A program made the translations under genes and the position numbers. The notes under the pieces are model-generated. The model made no database searches. It was not told where the DNA came from and worked only from the letters and a program-made list of their open reading frames with translations. A stretch of DNA of 64,000 nt. Origin: Xenorhabdus anantnagensis (GTDB lineage Bacteria > Pseudomonadota > Gammaproteobacteria > Enterobacterales > Enterobacteriaceae). Positions 18,776-28,896 of the stretch are shown piece by piece; positions within the stretch are counted from its first letter, which is position 1; each line of letters begins with the position of its first letter. The stretch is taken from positions 120,543 to 184,542 of the forward strand of contig NZ_JAQRFN010000006.1 of the NCBI RefSeq assembly GCF_028598555.1, read 5' to 3'.

Positions 18776-19264
18776 TTATCTCTCCGGCAGGAAACTCGAC
18801 GCACTTTGTAGGTAGTCAAAAAACCACCTGATGATTTGACTGAATTGTGGGATCAGTTGTGATTGTTGCCAATCCTGACTTTTGGGAAGTGGCGTGAAAG
18901 AGTCCGCAATAAACAGAATAGCAGAGACAATCAAGACACCGCGCAAGGCCCCAAAACAGACCCCCAGAACCCGATCAGTACCTGACAGGCCTGTTCGCTG
19001 AACAAGTGAACCAATGACATAGTTTACTATCGCGCCAACAATCAGTGTTGCAATGAATAAGATAGCAATCGCTATTCCATTACGTACCAGTTCATCTTCA
19101 AGACGGGTAAAATACGCCGCCAGATAAGTATAGAAACGGCTTGCAACAAAGAAAGCACAACCCCACGTTACCAGAGAGAGCGCTTCGCGAACAAAACCAC
19201 GAATCAAGCTAACCAGTGCCGAGAAACCAATGATGGCAATAATCGTATAATCAATCCAGACCAT
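18776..19264 (-). CDS. cvpA: CvpA family inner-membrane protein
   Basis: A 162-residue integral membrane protein with four predicted hydrophobic segments ([20 protein letters not shown] at the N-terminus, then [16 protein letters not shown]). The name reflects a need for colicin V production in E. coli; family members contribute to envelope homeostasis. It is the promoter-proximal gene of cvpA-purF-ubiX, separated from purF by about 30 bases. It should not be read as evidence for a bacteriocin locus. Confidence 0.95.
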   Translation of the reverse strand: MVWIDYTIIAIIGFSALVSLIRGFVREALSLVTWGCAFFVASRFYTYLAAYFTRLEDELVRNGIAIAILFIATLIVGAIVNYVIGSLVQRTGLSGTDRVLGVCFGALRGVLIVSAILFIADSFTPLPKSQDWQQSQLIPQFSQIIRWFFDYLQSASSFLPER

Positions 19265-19319
19265 ATTTTAATCCAAAAACAGGCTCCCAACATTCAGGTC
19301 GGGCGCATTCTAACAGAAA

Positions 19320-19335
19320 ACGAAAACGTTTGCGT
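19320..19335. promoter_or_regulatory. PurR operator upstream of cvpA-purF
   Basis: On the minus strand the sequence reads ACGCAAACGTTTTCGT, matching the PurR consensus ACGCAAACGTTTTCNT at every defined position. It lies 55 bases before the cvpA start, the same arrangement as in E. coli. Expected effect: repression of cvpA-purF-ubiX when hypoxanthine or guanine is available. Confidence 0.88.
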
Positions 19336-19458
19336 AGTAGATTTATCACTCTACTGAAAATAATTTTCGGTAAGTAAATAAACTGCATTCGCTGTGATGG
19401 GTTAATCTTTAACTGCTGTCTCCACAATGGAAAATCACCTGTCATATTTAACCCTTTT

Positions 19459-19542
19459 ATACCTTTCGTATTTCAAGTTGTCTCTTTGTTGGCTGGATTC
19501 ACTCACTTGCCGCCGCGACACATCTTGAAATCCATTGGTTAT
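19459..19542. repeat. Dispersed palindromic repeat, copy 2 (84 bp)
   Basis: Same ends as copy 1 (ATACCTTTCGTATTTCAAG ... CTTGAAATCCATTGGTTAT) with a longer centre containing GGATTCACTCACTTGCCGCC. It lies in the dedD-cvpA spacer. Confidence 0.8.
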
Positions 19543-19610
19543 AAGCTCCATGGTAGAGCTTTTGGTATGATCATAGGAAGCTTCCAGCTCCCCATGAAGC
19601 GCCAATCCGA

Positions 19611-20192
19611 TTATGGCTTATAGTTTTTAATCTGTCCTTGTAACCCCGTGATTTGCCTTAATTCGGATAAAACGGATTCCAGTTTTTGCCTTGATGCATT
19701 CGGCCCGACATAAATCCGTGTTAACTGTCCCTGTACCGGAGAAGAAGGAACTGTATATACCTGATGCCCCAAAAGACGCAGCTTTGCCAATATCTCATCA
19801 ACTTTACCCGCATTTTTTAATGCGCCAAGTTGAACAACATATGCCGTTGCCTGAGGAGCTTGCTCTACTGACTTCGATTTAGTTTCCACTTTCCGCTGGG
19901 GAGGTACTTCGGGTTTCACCGTTGGCTCAGACAACACGTCTGTATCTGCCTTTTGTTCCTGTAATTGCATCGCTTCCACCGCATTTACAGGCGGTACAGG
20001 CGGCGCGCTTTGTGTCAATGGTGGGATCGAGCGAATATCCTCACCATTATCAGATTTTGACACCAAAGGAATCGAAGCAAATTTACTTTCGTTATATTTC
20101 TTATCGCCATCAAAAATTATAGGCAGAACAACCACACTCAATGCGACAAGAACGAAGGTTCCAACCAAGCGATTTTGAAATTTACTGGCCAT
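19611..20192 (-). CDS. dedD: Cell-division SPOR-domain protein DedD
   Basis: A 193-residue bitopic protein: cytoplasmic stub [11 protein letters not shown], one membrane segment (TFVLVALSVVVLPIIF), a Pro/Glu/Lys-rich periplasmic linker and a C-terminal SPOR domain (AYVVQLGALKNAGKVDEI ... RIYVGPNASRQKLE) that binds denuded glycan at the septum. Start chosen at 20192 (AAGGAAG before ATG), giving an 11-base overlap with folC; an upstream in-frame ATG at 20246 lies well inside folC and is unlikely. Confidence 0.93.
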   Translation of the reverse strand: MASKFQNRLVGTFVLVALSVVVLPIIFDGDKKYNESKFASIPLVSKSDNGEDIRSIPPLTQSAPPVPPVNAVEAMQLQEQKADTDVLSEPTVKPEVPPQRKVETKSKSVEQAPQATAYVVQLGALKNAGKVDEILAKLRLLGHQVYTVPSSPVQGQLTRIYVGPNASRQKLESVLSELRQITGLQGQIKNYKP

Positions 20193-21477
20193 CTTCCTTA
20201 CCCTCCAGTGTCTCCATGACATGCGCGACAGTATGGAAAGAGCCACAAACCACGATGATATCTTGCACTGATGCGTCTTCTATTGCCCGTTGCCACGCTG
20301 TTTCCACGTCGGAGAATGTACGGGCGTGCATAAGATGCCCAGACAAGACTTCAGCTTTTTCTCCCCTCGGTTCATGTAATGATGCGCAGTACCATTCATT
20401 AATCTGTTGAGAAAGACAAGCAAGCGTACCCGCAATATCTTTGTCTCCCAACATGCCAACCACACCACGAATTTTACTGTCTGATGAACGAGGCTGTTCT
20501 GCTAATTTTTGAACCAGATAGCCCGCAGCATGTGGATTATGGGCCACATCCAAAATAATCAGCGGATTTTCCCTGACAATTTGAAAACGTCCCGGTAATT
20601 GGGCATTTTTCAGTCCTGCATGGATTGCCTGTTCGTTAATGGCTCGGCTGATTTTGTCATCCTGCTGCAACAAGCAGTGGATCACGCCCATCGCAGTTGC
20701 TGCATTCGCCAATGGCAGATTGGGTAAAGGCAATTCATTGAATTGTTGGTTGTCGCTTAACCAATTCCAGCTATTTTCATTCTGTGAAAAGTGCCAATCA
20801 ACACCTCGACGAAAGAGCTTCGCACCCAGTTCATCCGCAACATCAGCAATTGAGTGGGGCATATCATGCTCCCCCACCACCGCAAAATGCCCACGACGAA
20901 AAATGCCAGCTTTTTCACGACCAATATGTTCGCGATCGGCTCCCAGCCAATCAGTATGATCCAGTGCAATGCTGGTGATTGCGGCAATATCAGCATCGAC
21001 GATATTGGTGGCATCCAAACGACCGCCCAACCCGACTTCCAAAATCACAACATCAAGATCAGCTTCTTTAAAAAGCTGTAATGCTGCCAATGTTCCGTAT
21101 TCAAAATAGGTTAATGAGATATCGCCACGCTGGGTTTCAATCGCTGCGAATACACGACAGAAATCTTGTTCCGTTGGTTCTTTACCTTGAATACGTACTC
21201 TTTCGGTATAGCGAACCAAATGTGGGGAACTGTACACACCGACTTTAAGCCCTGCTGCCAGAAAAACAGACTCAAGGGTATGGCAAGTAGTCCCCTTGCC
21301 ATTGGTGCCTGACACCGTGATGATTTTGGGTGCAGGGTTCAATAAGCCTAATTGGCGACCAAGTTTACCTACGCGCTCAAGCTCCATATCAATGGCTTTG
21401 GTATGCAGGTTTTCTAAGTAGGAAAGCCACGTCATCAGTGGCGACGTGGCTTGAGGAATTTGCAAAATATCAGACAT
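20182..21477 (-). CDS. folC: Bifunctional folylpolyglutamate/dihydrofolate synthase FolC
   Basis: A 431-residue Mur-ligase-fold enzyme that adds Glu to dihydropteroate and polyglutamates to tetrahydrofolate. The ATP P-loop is [16 protein letters not shown]; the region [15 protein letters not shown] and LDHTDWLG are family signatures, and VDVAHN-type motif appears as [11 protein letters not shown]. Overlaps accD by 8 bases upstream and dedD downstream, in the usual accD-folC-dedD order. Confidence 0.97.
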   Translation of the reverse strand: MSDILQIPQATSPLMTWLSYLENLHTKAIDMELERVGKLGRQLGLLNPAPKIITVSGTNGKGTTCHTLESVFLAAGLKVGVYSSPHLVRYTERVRIQGKEPTEQDFCRVFAAIETQRGDISLTYFEYGTLAALQLFKEADLDVVILEVGLGGRLDATNIVDADIAAITSIALDHTDWLGADREHIGREKAGIFRRGHFAVVGEHDMPHSIADVADELGAKLFRRGVDWHFSQNENSWNWLSDNQQFNELPLPNLPLANAATAMGVIHCLLQQDDKISRAINEQAIHAGLKNAQLPGRFQIVRENPLIILDVAHNPHAAGYLVQKLAEQPRSSDSKIRGVVGMLGDKDIAGTLACLSQQINEWYCASLHEPRGEKAEVLSGHLMHARTFSDVETAWQRAIEDASVQDIIVVCGSFHTVAHVMETLEGKEDGQ

Positions 21478-22417
21478 CTTCTTTATTAGGATTGATGTTT
21501 ATCTCAGCTTCGACATCAGCAGATTCAACAACGATCTCTTCCACTGACTCCGCTTTTGTGCCCAGCTGCGGCTTGTGAGTTAACATTGCAAGCAGACTGG
21601 CAACTTTATCACGCATTTCCGTACGAGGTACAATCATGTCAATCGCACCTTTCTGCAATAAGAACTCACTGCGCTGGAAACCTTCCGGCAGTTTTTCACG
21701 CACGGTCTGCTCGATTACTCGAGGGCCAGCAAAGCCAATCAATGCCTTAGGCTCAGCGATATTGATATCACCAAGCATTCCCAGACTTGCCGTCACCCCA
21801 CCCATTGTTGGGTTGGTCAGAACGCAAATATAAGGCAAACCGCGATCTTGCATTTTTGCCAGCGCAGCACTGGTTTTTGCCATTTGCATCAATGACATCA
21901 GGGCTTCTTGCATACGTGCCCCACCACTGGAAGTAAAACAGACGAATGGGCAGCTATCTTCCAAAGCTTGCTCAACAGCACGGACAAAACGGGCACCAAC
22001 AACAGAACCCATGGAGCCGCCCATAAAATTAAATTCAAAGGAACCCGCCACAACTGGCATATCATGCAGCTTACCTTTCATCACGATCAGCGCATCTTTT
22101 TCTTGCGTCTGCTTCTGAGCAGCAGCTAAGCGATCTTTGTATTTCTTGGTATCGCGGAATTTCAGGATATCTTTAGGTTCCAGCTCACTGCCTAATTCGG
22201 TGCCAGTACCTTCATCCAAGAATGAATTCAATCTATTACGGGCTGAAATGCGCATGTGATGGTCACATTTCGGACACACTTCAAGATTACGCTCTAATTC
22301 AGCACGATAAAGTACCTGACCACAACTATCGCATTTTGTCCAAACTCCTTCAGGTATGCTTGCCTTACGAGTTTGCATAATTTTGCTTTTATTTAGAATT
22401 TTTTCTATCCAGCTCAT
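21470..22417 (-). CDS. accD: Acetyl-CoA carboxylase carboxyltransferase subunit beta
   Basis: A 315-residue subunit of the carboxyltransferase half of acetyl-CoA carboxylase (malonyl-CoA for fatty acid synthesis). The N-terminal zinc ribbon is visible as [13 protein letters not shown] and [11 protein letters not shown], followed by the crotonase-like core with [14 protein letters not shown] and SSGGARMQE. The C-terminal tail is acidic. Start follows the family ([13 protein letters not shown]). Lies between dedA and folC as in E. coli. Confidence 0.98.
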   Translation of the reverse strand: MSWIEKILNKSKIMQTRKASIPEGVWTKCDSCGQVLYRAELERNLEVCPKCDHHMRISARNRLNSFLDEGTGTELGSELEPKDILKFRDTKKYKDRLAAAQKQTQEKDALIVMKGKLHDMPVVAGSFEFNFMGGSMGSVVGARFVRAVEQALEDSCPFVCFTSSGGARMQEALMSLMQMAKTSAALAKMQDRGLPYICVLTNPTMGGVTASLGMLGDINIAEPKALIGFAGPRVIEQTVREKLPEGFQRSEFLLQKGAIDMIVPRTEMRDKVASLLAMLTHKPQLGTKAESVEEIVVESADVEAEININPNKEDV

Positions 22418-22525
22418 TAATGAACCTTTCCGTCTGAACCTGGCTGCTGCCAGCTTTTGTTTTACGTGCCATTAAACCACAATGCTATTGCAGTGTGGAT
22501 AAAAAACTGCTCAAACCTGTTTACG

Positions 22526-22577
22526 GTTATCTACTTAGCTATCTACTGTTTATCTACTGCTGTTTATCTATCTACTG
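22526..22577. repeat. TATCTACT-type short repeats at the dedA stop
   Basis: Several irregular copies of TATCTACT(G) occur in a row and run into the dedA stop codon. They are part of the recurring pattern of short duplications at gene ends in this window. No function is evident. Confidence 0.6.
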
Positions 22578-23262
22578 CACTACCTGCCGCTTTTTTTGAT
22601 GCGGCACGGCGATGACGCCAAACTTCTATAACGCCAGGCAGAATAGAAATAAAGATTATCGCAACAATCAATAGTTTCAGATTATCCTGTATAATTGGCA
22701 TATCACCGAATAAATAACCCGCATAAGTGAATAATAGCACCCAGATAAATGCACCGATTACATTATAAGCAGCAAAGTGGCGGTAAGACATTTTCCCCAT
22801 CCCTGCAACGAACGGTGCAAACGTTCTAATAATTGGCACAAACCGAGCCAAAATTATTGCTTTCCCGCCATGTTTTTCATAAAACCCATGAGTCTTATCT
22901 AAATAACTATGGCGAAAAATTTTTGAATTTGGATTAGTAAACAGTTTTTCACCAAAAATTCTACCGATAGTATAGTTTACAGCATCACCAATAATCGCGG
23001 CTGTAATCATCAAGGCTGCCATGATGTGTACATTAAGATCATTGGAATCTAATGCAGATAGTGCGCCAGCCACAAATAGCAAGGAATCTCCCGGTAAAAA
23101 TGGCGTAACCACTAAGCCCGTCTCGCAAAATACGATCAGGAATAAAATGCCATATACCCAACTACCATAGTCCCTAACCAATTCCTTTAAATGAGCATCA
23201 ATGTGTAAAATAAAATCAACAATGAATTTCGCAAAGTCAACAAAATGAGTCAAAAACTCCAT
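22564..23262 (-). CDS. dedA: DedA family membrane protein
   Basis: A 232-residue polytopic inner-membrane protein of the DedA/VTT superfamily, whose members flip polyprenyl or phospholipid carriers and support envelope homeostasis. The family signature runs from [19 protein letters not shown] to [10 protein letters not shown] and [18 protein letters not shown]. Start is put at 23262 because GAGGAA sits 5 bases before this ATG and it matches the E. coli N-terminus (…[12 protein letters not shown]); an ATG-like start seven codons upstream is less likely. Confidence 0.94.
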   Translation of the reverse strand: MEFLTHFVDFAKFIVDFILHIDAHLKELVRDYGSWVYGILFLIVFCETGLVVTPFLPGDSLLFVAGALSALDSNDLNVHIMAALMITAAIIGDAVNYTIGRIFGEKLFTNPNSKIFRHSYLDKTHGFYEKHGGKAIILARFVPIIRTFAPFVAGMGKMSYRHFAAYNVIGAFIWVLLFTYAGYLFGDMPIIQDNLKLLIVAIIFISILPGVIEVWRHRRAASKKAAGSAVDR

Positions 23263-23314
23263 AATATTCCTCGTTATGACCAAACATCCCTGTCATTATT
23301 CGAAAATGTCAGAT

Positions 23315-23350
23315 TAAATCATTTCCCAGAAGCTAAATCATTTCCCAGAA
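23315..23350. repeat. 19-bp tandem duplication at the truA 3' end
   Basis: TAAATCATTTCCCAGAA occurs twice with a GC spacer. The truA stop codon and last residues lie inside, so the C-terminal tail appears to have been altered by the duplication. Confidence 0.85.
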
Positions 23351-24167
23351 ATAGTGGCCCCATGATGGGTTCAGGTAAACCAAAACACGCAGGATAATCC
23401 ACCGCAACTAAATATAAGCCCTCGGATTTAGCTGTTGCTGCCGCTTTTGTCCTGTCTTTCAGTGCTAATAATTCAGCCATCCAGCCAATGTCTTGATTGC
23501 CGCAGCCAATCTCCAGCAAACTGCCAACAATATTACGTACCATGTGATGAACGAAGGCATTCGCCTTAATGTCCACGACAATATAATGCCCGTGCCGACT
23601 AACATTAATATGCATCATATTGCGCCATGGTGAATTGGACTGGCACTGCACCGCTCTGAAAGAAGTAAAATCATTTTCTCCCAACAAGCTTTGCGCCGCT
23701 TCATGCATTTTTTTCTCATCCAATGGATAATGAAAATGCGTGACACCCTGCGCCAATACCGCTGGACGATAGCGATGATTGAAAATCACATAACGATAAC
23801 GGCGAGCTGTTGCGCTGAAACGAGCATGAAATTCATCATCCACCGTTTTGACCCAACGTACTGCAATAGCTGGTGGTAAATGCGTATTCACCCCCATTGT
23901 CCATGCAGCATCTTTGCGTTGCGCCGAGGTTTCAAAATGGACGACCTGCCCAGTCGCGTGTACCCCTGCATCTGTTCTGCCTGCACAGAAAACTGAAATT
24001 GGCTCATTAGCTACTTTCGACAGGGCTTTTTCCAAACATCCCTGTACGCTTTTCACTTCTTGCTGACGCTGCCAACCATAATATCGACTGCCATCATATT
24101 CAATCCCCAGTGCAATTTTCACTTTCTTTGCCTCTGGCACAGACTGGCTCAGCTCTGTATCAGACAT
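23319..24167 (-). CDS. truA: tRNA pseudouridine synthase A
   Basis: A 282-residue enzyme that forms pseudouridine at positions 38-40 of tRNA anticodon stems. Catalytic Asp is in [19 protein letters not shown]; other signatures are [14 protein letters not shown] and [17 protein letters not shown]. The ATG overlaps the usg stop by one base (TGATG), indicating translational coupling. The last residues come from a 19-bp duplication. Confidence 0.97.
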   Translation of the reverse strand: MSDTELSQSVPEAKKVKIALGIEYDGSRYYGWQRQQEVKSVQGCLEKALSKVANEPISVFCAGRTDAGVHATGQVVHFETSAQRKDAAWTMGVNTHLPPAIAVRWVKTVDDEFHARFSATARRYRYVIFNHRYRPAVLAQGVTHFHYPLDEKKMHEAAQSLLGENDFTSFRAVQCQSNSPWRNMMHINVSRHGHYIVVDIKANAFVHHMVRNIVGSLLEIGCGNQDIGWMAELLALKDRTKAAATAKSEGLYLVAVDYPACFGLPEPIMGPLFLGNDLASGK

Positions 24168-25177
24168 CAGTAAAATTGCTCCTGCATCAGTTTTTCTGCG
24201 ATTTCAATCGCCATTAATGCGCCACCAAAACGGATATTGTCGGCAACCGACCAAAATTGCACCATTTCTGGCATACCGTAATCATTGCGCAGACAACCTA
24301 TGCTTAAAACATCACTGCCTGAAGCATCGGTGACCTGAGTCGGATAATCACCCTCTTCTGAGACCCGAATTTCTTCAATACGTTCAAATTCACTGCGAGC
24401 TTCTTCTATGCCAACCGGACGCAATGTTTCTACACTCACCATCTGTCCAATACCATAGAAAACGGAAGACTGGACACAGCTTACGGAAACCGGCAGCCCT
24501 TCATCCTGCAATATTCTGCGAACTTGATCGACAATACGACGTTCTTCACGCACCGTACCTTCCGCATCGGGCAATAAAGGCAGTAAGTTGAAAGCCAATT
24601 GCTTGTTGAAAAATCCTTCATCCGGTGGAATGCCATTTAATAAACGAGCACTCTGCCCTGCCAGTTCATCAATGGCTGTTTTGCCATGGACGGAAACTGA
24701 CAATATATTGGTCAAATGTAAACGGGCAATTCCAGCCGCATCGATCAATGGCTTGATGGCGGTCAGAACCTGACTTGTTGAACTATCTGCCACAGCAATG
24801 ATGTTACGGTTACGATATTCAGCCAATACATATGGGTTAACGCCAGGAACAACCAAAGGCACATCTGGCTCTGCCGCAAACAAGCCACTGCTATCGATCA
24901 CCAGGCAACCAGATTCTGTTGCTTTTTCAATATGCTGTGCTGTTATTTCCATTGTCGCGGCAAAAAAAGCAAGCTGTACTTGTGACCAGTCAAATTCTGC
25001 CACATCACGAACAGTAATGTTTTTTCCATTAAAACGCTGAATCTTTCCAATACTTTGTTCACTGGCAAGAAGATGCAGTTCACCAACCGGAAATTGACGT
25101 TCTTGTAATAACGCCAATATCGCTTCACCTACTGCGCCTGTTGCACCCAAAAGCGCAATATTCCAACCTTCTGACAT
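24167..25177 (-). CDS. usg: Aspartate-semialdehyde-dehydrogenase-like protein Usg
   Basis: A 336-residue protein of the Asd fold with an intact NAD(P) motif ([12 protein letters not shown]). The catalytic Cys region of true Asd (NCTT) reads SSTSQVLTA, so no Asd activity is expected; this is known for Usg proteins generally. Start is set at 25177 ([11 protein letters not shown]), as in E. coli, rather than five codons upstream. Lies between pdxB and truA in the conserved block. Function is unclear. Confidence 0.93.
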   Translation of the reverse strand: MSEGWNIALLGATGAVGEAILALLQERQFPVGELHLLASEQSIGKIQRFNGKNITVRDVAEFDWSQVQLAFFAATMEITAQHIEKATESGCLVIDSSGLFAAEPDVPLVVPGVNPYVLAEYRNRNIIAVADSSTSQVLTAIKPLIDAAGIARLHLTNILSVSVHGKTAIDELAGQSARLLNGIPPDEGFFNKQLAFNLLPLLPDAEGTVREERRIVDQVRRILQDEGLPVSVSCVQSSVFYGIGQMVSVETLRPVGIEEARSEFERIEEIRVSEEGDYPTQVTDASGSDVLSIGCLRNDYGMPEMVQFWSVADNIRFGGALMAIEIAEKLMQEQFY

Positions 25178-25227
25178 GTTGGTTTTCTCCACATCTCTTA
25201 TTTTGCTGACAGGCAGAACCGCCTGTA

Positions 25228-26364
25228 TTAAATTACTTTCGCATTAAATCCAATTCTGGACAGTAATTGAGCGCTCTCTTCTGAATCACAATGCACGGTC
25301 AGGGAAGACCATTCCCGACGTTCTGGATAGTGCTTGCGTAACTGATCAAACGCGCCCTTCTGATCTGCAACCTGACGTAAGGGTGCATCATCACGGCGCA
25401 CATCATACACTAAATGCATCAAACGCTTGAGGACGCTTTGTGTCACTTCTCCCTGCACTGTTACCTGACTAAAATCCGGTGTTGGCAACAGATCAGCCAA
25501 CTCTGTCTTGCGAGGTTGTCCCAAGAACTCACAATAAGCCTCAAAAACCTGAGTTGTACCACGAGCTTTACCTTCCAGGGTATAACCAGCAATATGAGAA
25601 GTACCAATATCAACTAAAGCCAACAGGGGTAGAGAAAGGTTAGGCTCTGGTTCCCAAACATCAAGCACTACACGTAATTTTTTCCCATTTTGCAATACGG
25701 AAAGTAATGCTTGATTATCAATCACTTCACCGCGGCTGGCATTAATTAAAATTCGGTTGTCCGGTAATGCAGAAAGTAATTCTGCATCGGCCAAATGATA
25801 GGTCTGATATAGACCAGATTGATTAAGAGGTGTATGAAAAGTCAGAATATCCGCTTCTTTCACCAATTTTTCCAAAGGCCAGAACTCCCCGTCATCACCA
25901 CGATCTGCGCGGGGAGGATCGCATAATAAAGTCTTCACGCCCAAAGCTGCCAGTCGGTCAGCCAAGCGCCCGCCGACATTGCCAACACCAACAATCCCGA
26001 CAATTTTATCTTTGAGTTGAAACTGATCTTGCTCAGCCAATAGCATCAGCGCCGAAAATACATACTCAACCACGGCAATTGCGTTACACCCAGAGGCGGC
26101 GGAAAAACCAATCCCTGCCTGAGACAACCACTGCTGATCAACATGATCCATTCCCGCAGTGGCAGTTCCCACAAATTTCACCGAACTGCCTTGCAACAAG
26201 GATTCATTGACTTTAGTGACAGATCGAACCATAAAGGCATCGGCATCGTCCAGAACTCCCTCGGGTACAGGACGTCCGGGAATTGCCTGCACTTCGCCCA
26301 ATTGCTGAAAAAGTTGTTCAGCATAAGGCATATTTTCATCAACCAGAATTTTCACTTTTCTCAT
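25228..26364 (-). CDS. pdxB: Erythronate-4-phosphate dehydrogenase PdxB
   Basis: A 378-residue D-2-hydroxyacid dehydrogenase that oxidises 4-phosphoerythronate in pyridoxal phosphate synthesis. NAD motif [16 protein letters not shown]; catalytic Arg in [10 protein letters not shown], Glu in VLDVWEPEP and His in [20 protein letters not shown]-terminal PdxB-specific dimer domain with [10 protein letters not shown]. First gene of the conserved minus-strand block. Confidence 0.97.
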   Translation of the reverse strand: MRKVKILVDENMPYAEQLFQQLGEVQAIPGRPVPEGVLDDADAFMVRSVTKVNESLLQGSSVKFVGTATAGMDHVDQQWLSQAGIGFSAASGCNAIAVVEYVFSALMLLAEQDQFQLKDKIVGIVGVGNVGGRLADRLAALGVKTLLCDPPRADRGDDGEFWPLEKLVKEADILTFHTPLNQSGLYQTYHLADAELLSALPDNRILINASRGEVIDNQALLSVLQNGKKLRVVLDVWEPEPNLSLPLLALVDIGTSHIAGYTLEGKARGTTQVFEAYCEFLGQPRKTELADLLPTPDFSQVTVQGEVTQSVLKRLMHLVYDVRRDDAPLRQVADQKGAFDQLRKHYPERREWSSLTVHCDSEESAQLLSRIGFNAKVI

Positions 26365-26422
26365 CCAACGGCTTAAATGGGCGCAATTCGCTATTCTGCC
26401 ACTTTATCCGCATAAAACCTAT

Positions 26423-26457
26423 ATACCTTCATCTTTCAAGTTGCCTCTTTGTTGGCT
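26423..26457. repeat. Dispersed palindromic repeat, left half only
   Basis: ATACCTTCATCTTTCAAG followed by TTGCCTCTTTGTTGGCT matches the left arm and centre of the 17139/19459 elements; the right arm is missing. Confidence 0.65.
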
Positions 26458-26532
26458 AATTATCAATGTATATAATAAATTGGTTACTGCTAAAATAAAT
26501 GAACGATACACTTACATAAATAACCTAACTCA

Positions 26533-27435
26533 ATGAAGAATTTATTGTTTCCCCTCGTCGCTGTACTGATCTGGTCAATCAATGCCGTTGTCAGTAAAGC
26601 GGCAGCCACCCTTATTGAACCCGCTGCAATTGCATTCTATCGATGGTTCATTGCCTTTCTGGTTTTGACGCCTTTTATCTTATTGCCGGTTCTGAAACAG
26701 CGGAAAATTGTTGCTCAATATTGGTGGAAATTATTGATTATGGGATCTCTGGGCATGGTGCTTAATCAAAGTCTGGCGTATTACGCAGCCCATACTGTCA
26801 GTGCAACAATCATAGGCATTTTCACTTCATTGATACCATTATTAACCGTTATTATCAGCATCTTTGCCTTGCGGGTTGCCCCTACTGTTGGGATCACTCT
26901 CGGTACGGCTCTGTCTCTATTCGGCCTTGTGTGGCTGGTCAGCAAAGGCGATCCCTCTTCCCTATTGCAACATGGTATGGGCATCGGAGAAGTGATGATG
27001 TTTATCGCAGCAGCTTCTTACGCCTTGTATGGGGTTTTAACAAAACGCTGGGCAATTCCATTACCTAACTGGCAATCACTTTATGTACAAATTGGGTTTG
27101 GCGTTTTATTGCTTCTGCCCAATTTCATGATGACCGACAATATTCAGTTAACGACTGATAATATTTCCTTCGTTCTATTTGCCGGCGTTCCCGCTTCAAT
27201 TATTGCCCCCTACTTATGGATACAGGGCGTCGTTCGCATTGGCGCAAGCATGACTTCTATTTTTATGAATCTAGCTCCCGTATTTACTGCCATCATTGCT
27301 ATCTTGGTTCTCCATGAAGAAATGCACAGTTATCACTTGATCGGAGGCAGCATTGTTCTGGCGGGTGTGATACTCGCACAACAATTACGTATCCCGCTTA
27401 CTCGCAGGAAGCCTGAATACAATTCTCACCAGTAA
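26533..27435 (+). CDS. EamA-family (DMT superfamily) transporter
   Basis: A 300-residue protein with ten hydrophobic segments in two EamA repeats; repeat one contains FPLVAVLIWSINAVVSKAA and FYRWFIAFLVL, repeat two AAASYALYGVLTKRWAIP and PVFTAIIAILVLHEEMH. Members export amino acids, metabolites or drugs; the substrate cannot be read. Its 3' end overlaps the convergent tctE gene by 51 bases. It occupies, with tct genes, the pdxB-fabB interval where E. coli has flk. Confidence 0.85.
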   Translation: MKNLLFPLVAVLIWSINAVVSKAAATLIEPAAIAFYRWFIAFLVLTPFILLPVLKQRKIVAQYWWKLLIMGSLGMVLNQSLAYYAAHTVSATIIGIFTSLIPLLTVIISIFALRVAPTVGITLGTALSLFGLVWLVSKGDPSSLLQHGMGIGEVMMFIAAASYALYGVLTKRWAIPLPNWQSLYVQIGFGVLLLLPNFMMTDNIQLTTDNISFVLFAGVPASIIAPYLWIQGVVRIGASMTSIFMNLAPVFTAIIAILVLHEEMHSYHLIGGSIVLAGVILAQQLRIPLTRRKPEYNSHQ

Positions 27436-28830
27436 CCCACCCAACACTTCACTGGGTAAAAGCTGGAGGGTGGCATCATGATAGAGGCTGATTTCTTTAA
27501 CAATGGTCAGCCCTAACCCTGCCCCCTCCAGCCCTGCCGCATTATCCAAACGGTTGAACGCCATGAACGATTGATGGATATCTTCTTGAGCGATACCCGG
27601 CCCTGAATCATCGACCTCAAGGCAACCGTAATTTTTATCTGACATGATGTTAACCCTTCCCGTCACTATCCCCATTTGAGGGGTATATTTGATGGCATTG
27701 TCCAGTAAATTGGCGCACATTTCAGTCAACAACAGAGGATCGCCTTTGATCCACAAGGCATCTTCACCTTCATAGCCTAAATCAATATGTTTACTTTCTG
27801 CTTGTTGTAAACGGGAAAAACAGGCTTGTTGCAATAACTCCACGATATTGACTGGCTGATAGTTTTGTATTGCTTCTTTTTCATGCACTTTAAGCTGTGA
27901 AAGTTGCAACAAGCGATCAGTCAATAAGATCATATTATCCAAGCTCTTATCAATCGCCATCAGTATGTTATCCCTCTGCTCTCGATTAAAATCACCACGT
28001 GCTACAGCAACCTGCGTTTTCAATACAGCTAAAGGTGTTCTCAATTGATGGGAAGCGTCTGCGCTGAACCGCTCTTGGCGCCCAACCATTAATTTCAACC
28101 TTTCGATATATCGGTTAATTGATTGAAGTAATGGGAAAAGTTCAGACCACGGTAAAATATTTGGCAATGGTGTTAAATCATTAGCAGAACGGCAGGCCAT
28201 AATGCCTGAAAGTTTTCGCAGCGGTTTAAGCAACAGATTGAGCAAAATATAAGCAAGGAGCAATGTCAGTAATACGACAGCCCCCTGATTAACCAACGAA
28301 GAGAGCAGTAATTGACGAGCCATATATTGGCGGGAAATTACCGTTTCAGCCACCAATATCAATGCCATCCCCATAATGCCATCCTCATTGACAGGCTGAT
28401 ACAGCCCAACTACACGTATCGGCTGTCCCTGATACTCTGCATCATAAAAATAAGCCAATGCCGTATACAAAGGTGAGCGCTGGATATTCTGCGGTATTCG
28501 GGGAAGGTCATCATAACCAGAAATCGTCTCTCCTTCCGGTGAGATAACTTGGTAGTACAAACGCTCATTCGTATTTCGCTCGAAATTATCCAAAACAACA
28601 TAAGGTACATCAACGATCAAGTTCTGATTCCGGACAGCCAGACGTTCAGCGACTGTTCTTGCTGATGCAAGCAGCGTTCTATCATAAGCCAACATTGCGG
28701 CATTGCTCACACTGATATACTGGCTATAAACAGAAGCACAGCCCAATAACAGTAGTGGTACACCAAAAAACAGCAACAATTGGTGGAATAATGATCTCGG
28801 TATTTTCAGGTATTTCGTATTTTCAAACAT
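27385..28830 (-). CDS. tctE: Sensor histidine kinase, TctE type
   Basis: A 481-residue membrane kinase. Two membrane segments (LLLFFGVPLLLLGCASVYS near residue 20 and a second near 170-195) bracket a periplasmic sensor domain. The H-box is FSADASHQLRTPLAVLKTQ, the N-box NLLDNAIKYTP, then DDSGPGIA and GAGLGLTIV. Together with the adjacent regulator and divergent tctCBA it should sense tricarboxylates. The start codon lies inside a 17-bp tandem array and no clear Shine-Dalgarno precedes it. The first residues (MFENTKYLK) are repeat-encoded. Confidence 0.9.
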   Translation of the reverse strand: MFENTKYLKIPRSLFHQLLLFFGVPLLLLGCASVYSQYISVSNAAMLAYDRTLLASARTVAERLAVRNQNLIVDVPYVVLDNFERNTNERLYYQVISPEGETISGYDDLPRIPQNIQRSPLYTALAYFYDAEYQGQPIRVVGLYQPVNEDGIMGMALILVAETVISRQYMARQLLLSSLVNQGAVVLLTLLLAYILLNLLLKPLRKLSGIMACRSANDLTPLPNILPWSELFPLLQSINRYIERLKLMVGRQERFSADASHQLRTPLAVLKTQVAVARGDFNREQRDNILMAIDKSLDNMILLTDRLLQLSQLKVHEKEAIQNYQPVNIVELLQQACFSRLQQAESKHIDLGYEGEDALWIKGDPLLLTEMCANLLDNAIKYTPQMGIVTGRVNIMSDKNYGCLEVDDSGPGIAQEDIHQSFMAFNRLDNAAGLEGAGLGLTIVKEISLYHDATLQLLPSEVLGGLLVRIVFRLPASKRDT

Positions 28831-28896
28831 TTCGTATTTTCAAATAGTTCGTTTTTTCAAATAGTTTTTACTTTCAAATAGTTTTTACTTTCAAAT
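28812..28896. repeat. 17-bp tandem array x5 between tctD stop and tctE start
   Basis: Five head-to-tail 17-bp units (types ATTTCGTATTTTCAAAT and AGTTTTTACTTTCAAAT) span exactly the tctD stop, the whole 60-base spacer and the tctE start. Because 17 is not a multiple of three, copy-number change alters spacing and upstream frame, which could affect TctE translation. Confidence 0.93.

Noticed and set aside
18776..19264. Colicin V/bacteriocin locus suggested by cvpA
   Set aside because: cvpA is a housekeeping gene of the purF operon; no bacteriocin precursor or exporter is near.
24167..25177. Functional aspartate-semialdehyde dehydrogenase
   Set aside because: The catalytic Cys motif is replaced and the gene has the usg position; it is the Usg paralogue.
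26143..26376. Plus-strand frame over the pdxB 5' end
   Set aside because: Shadow of pdxB; no family features.
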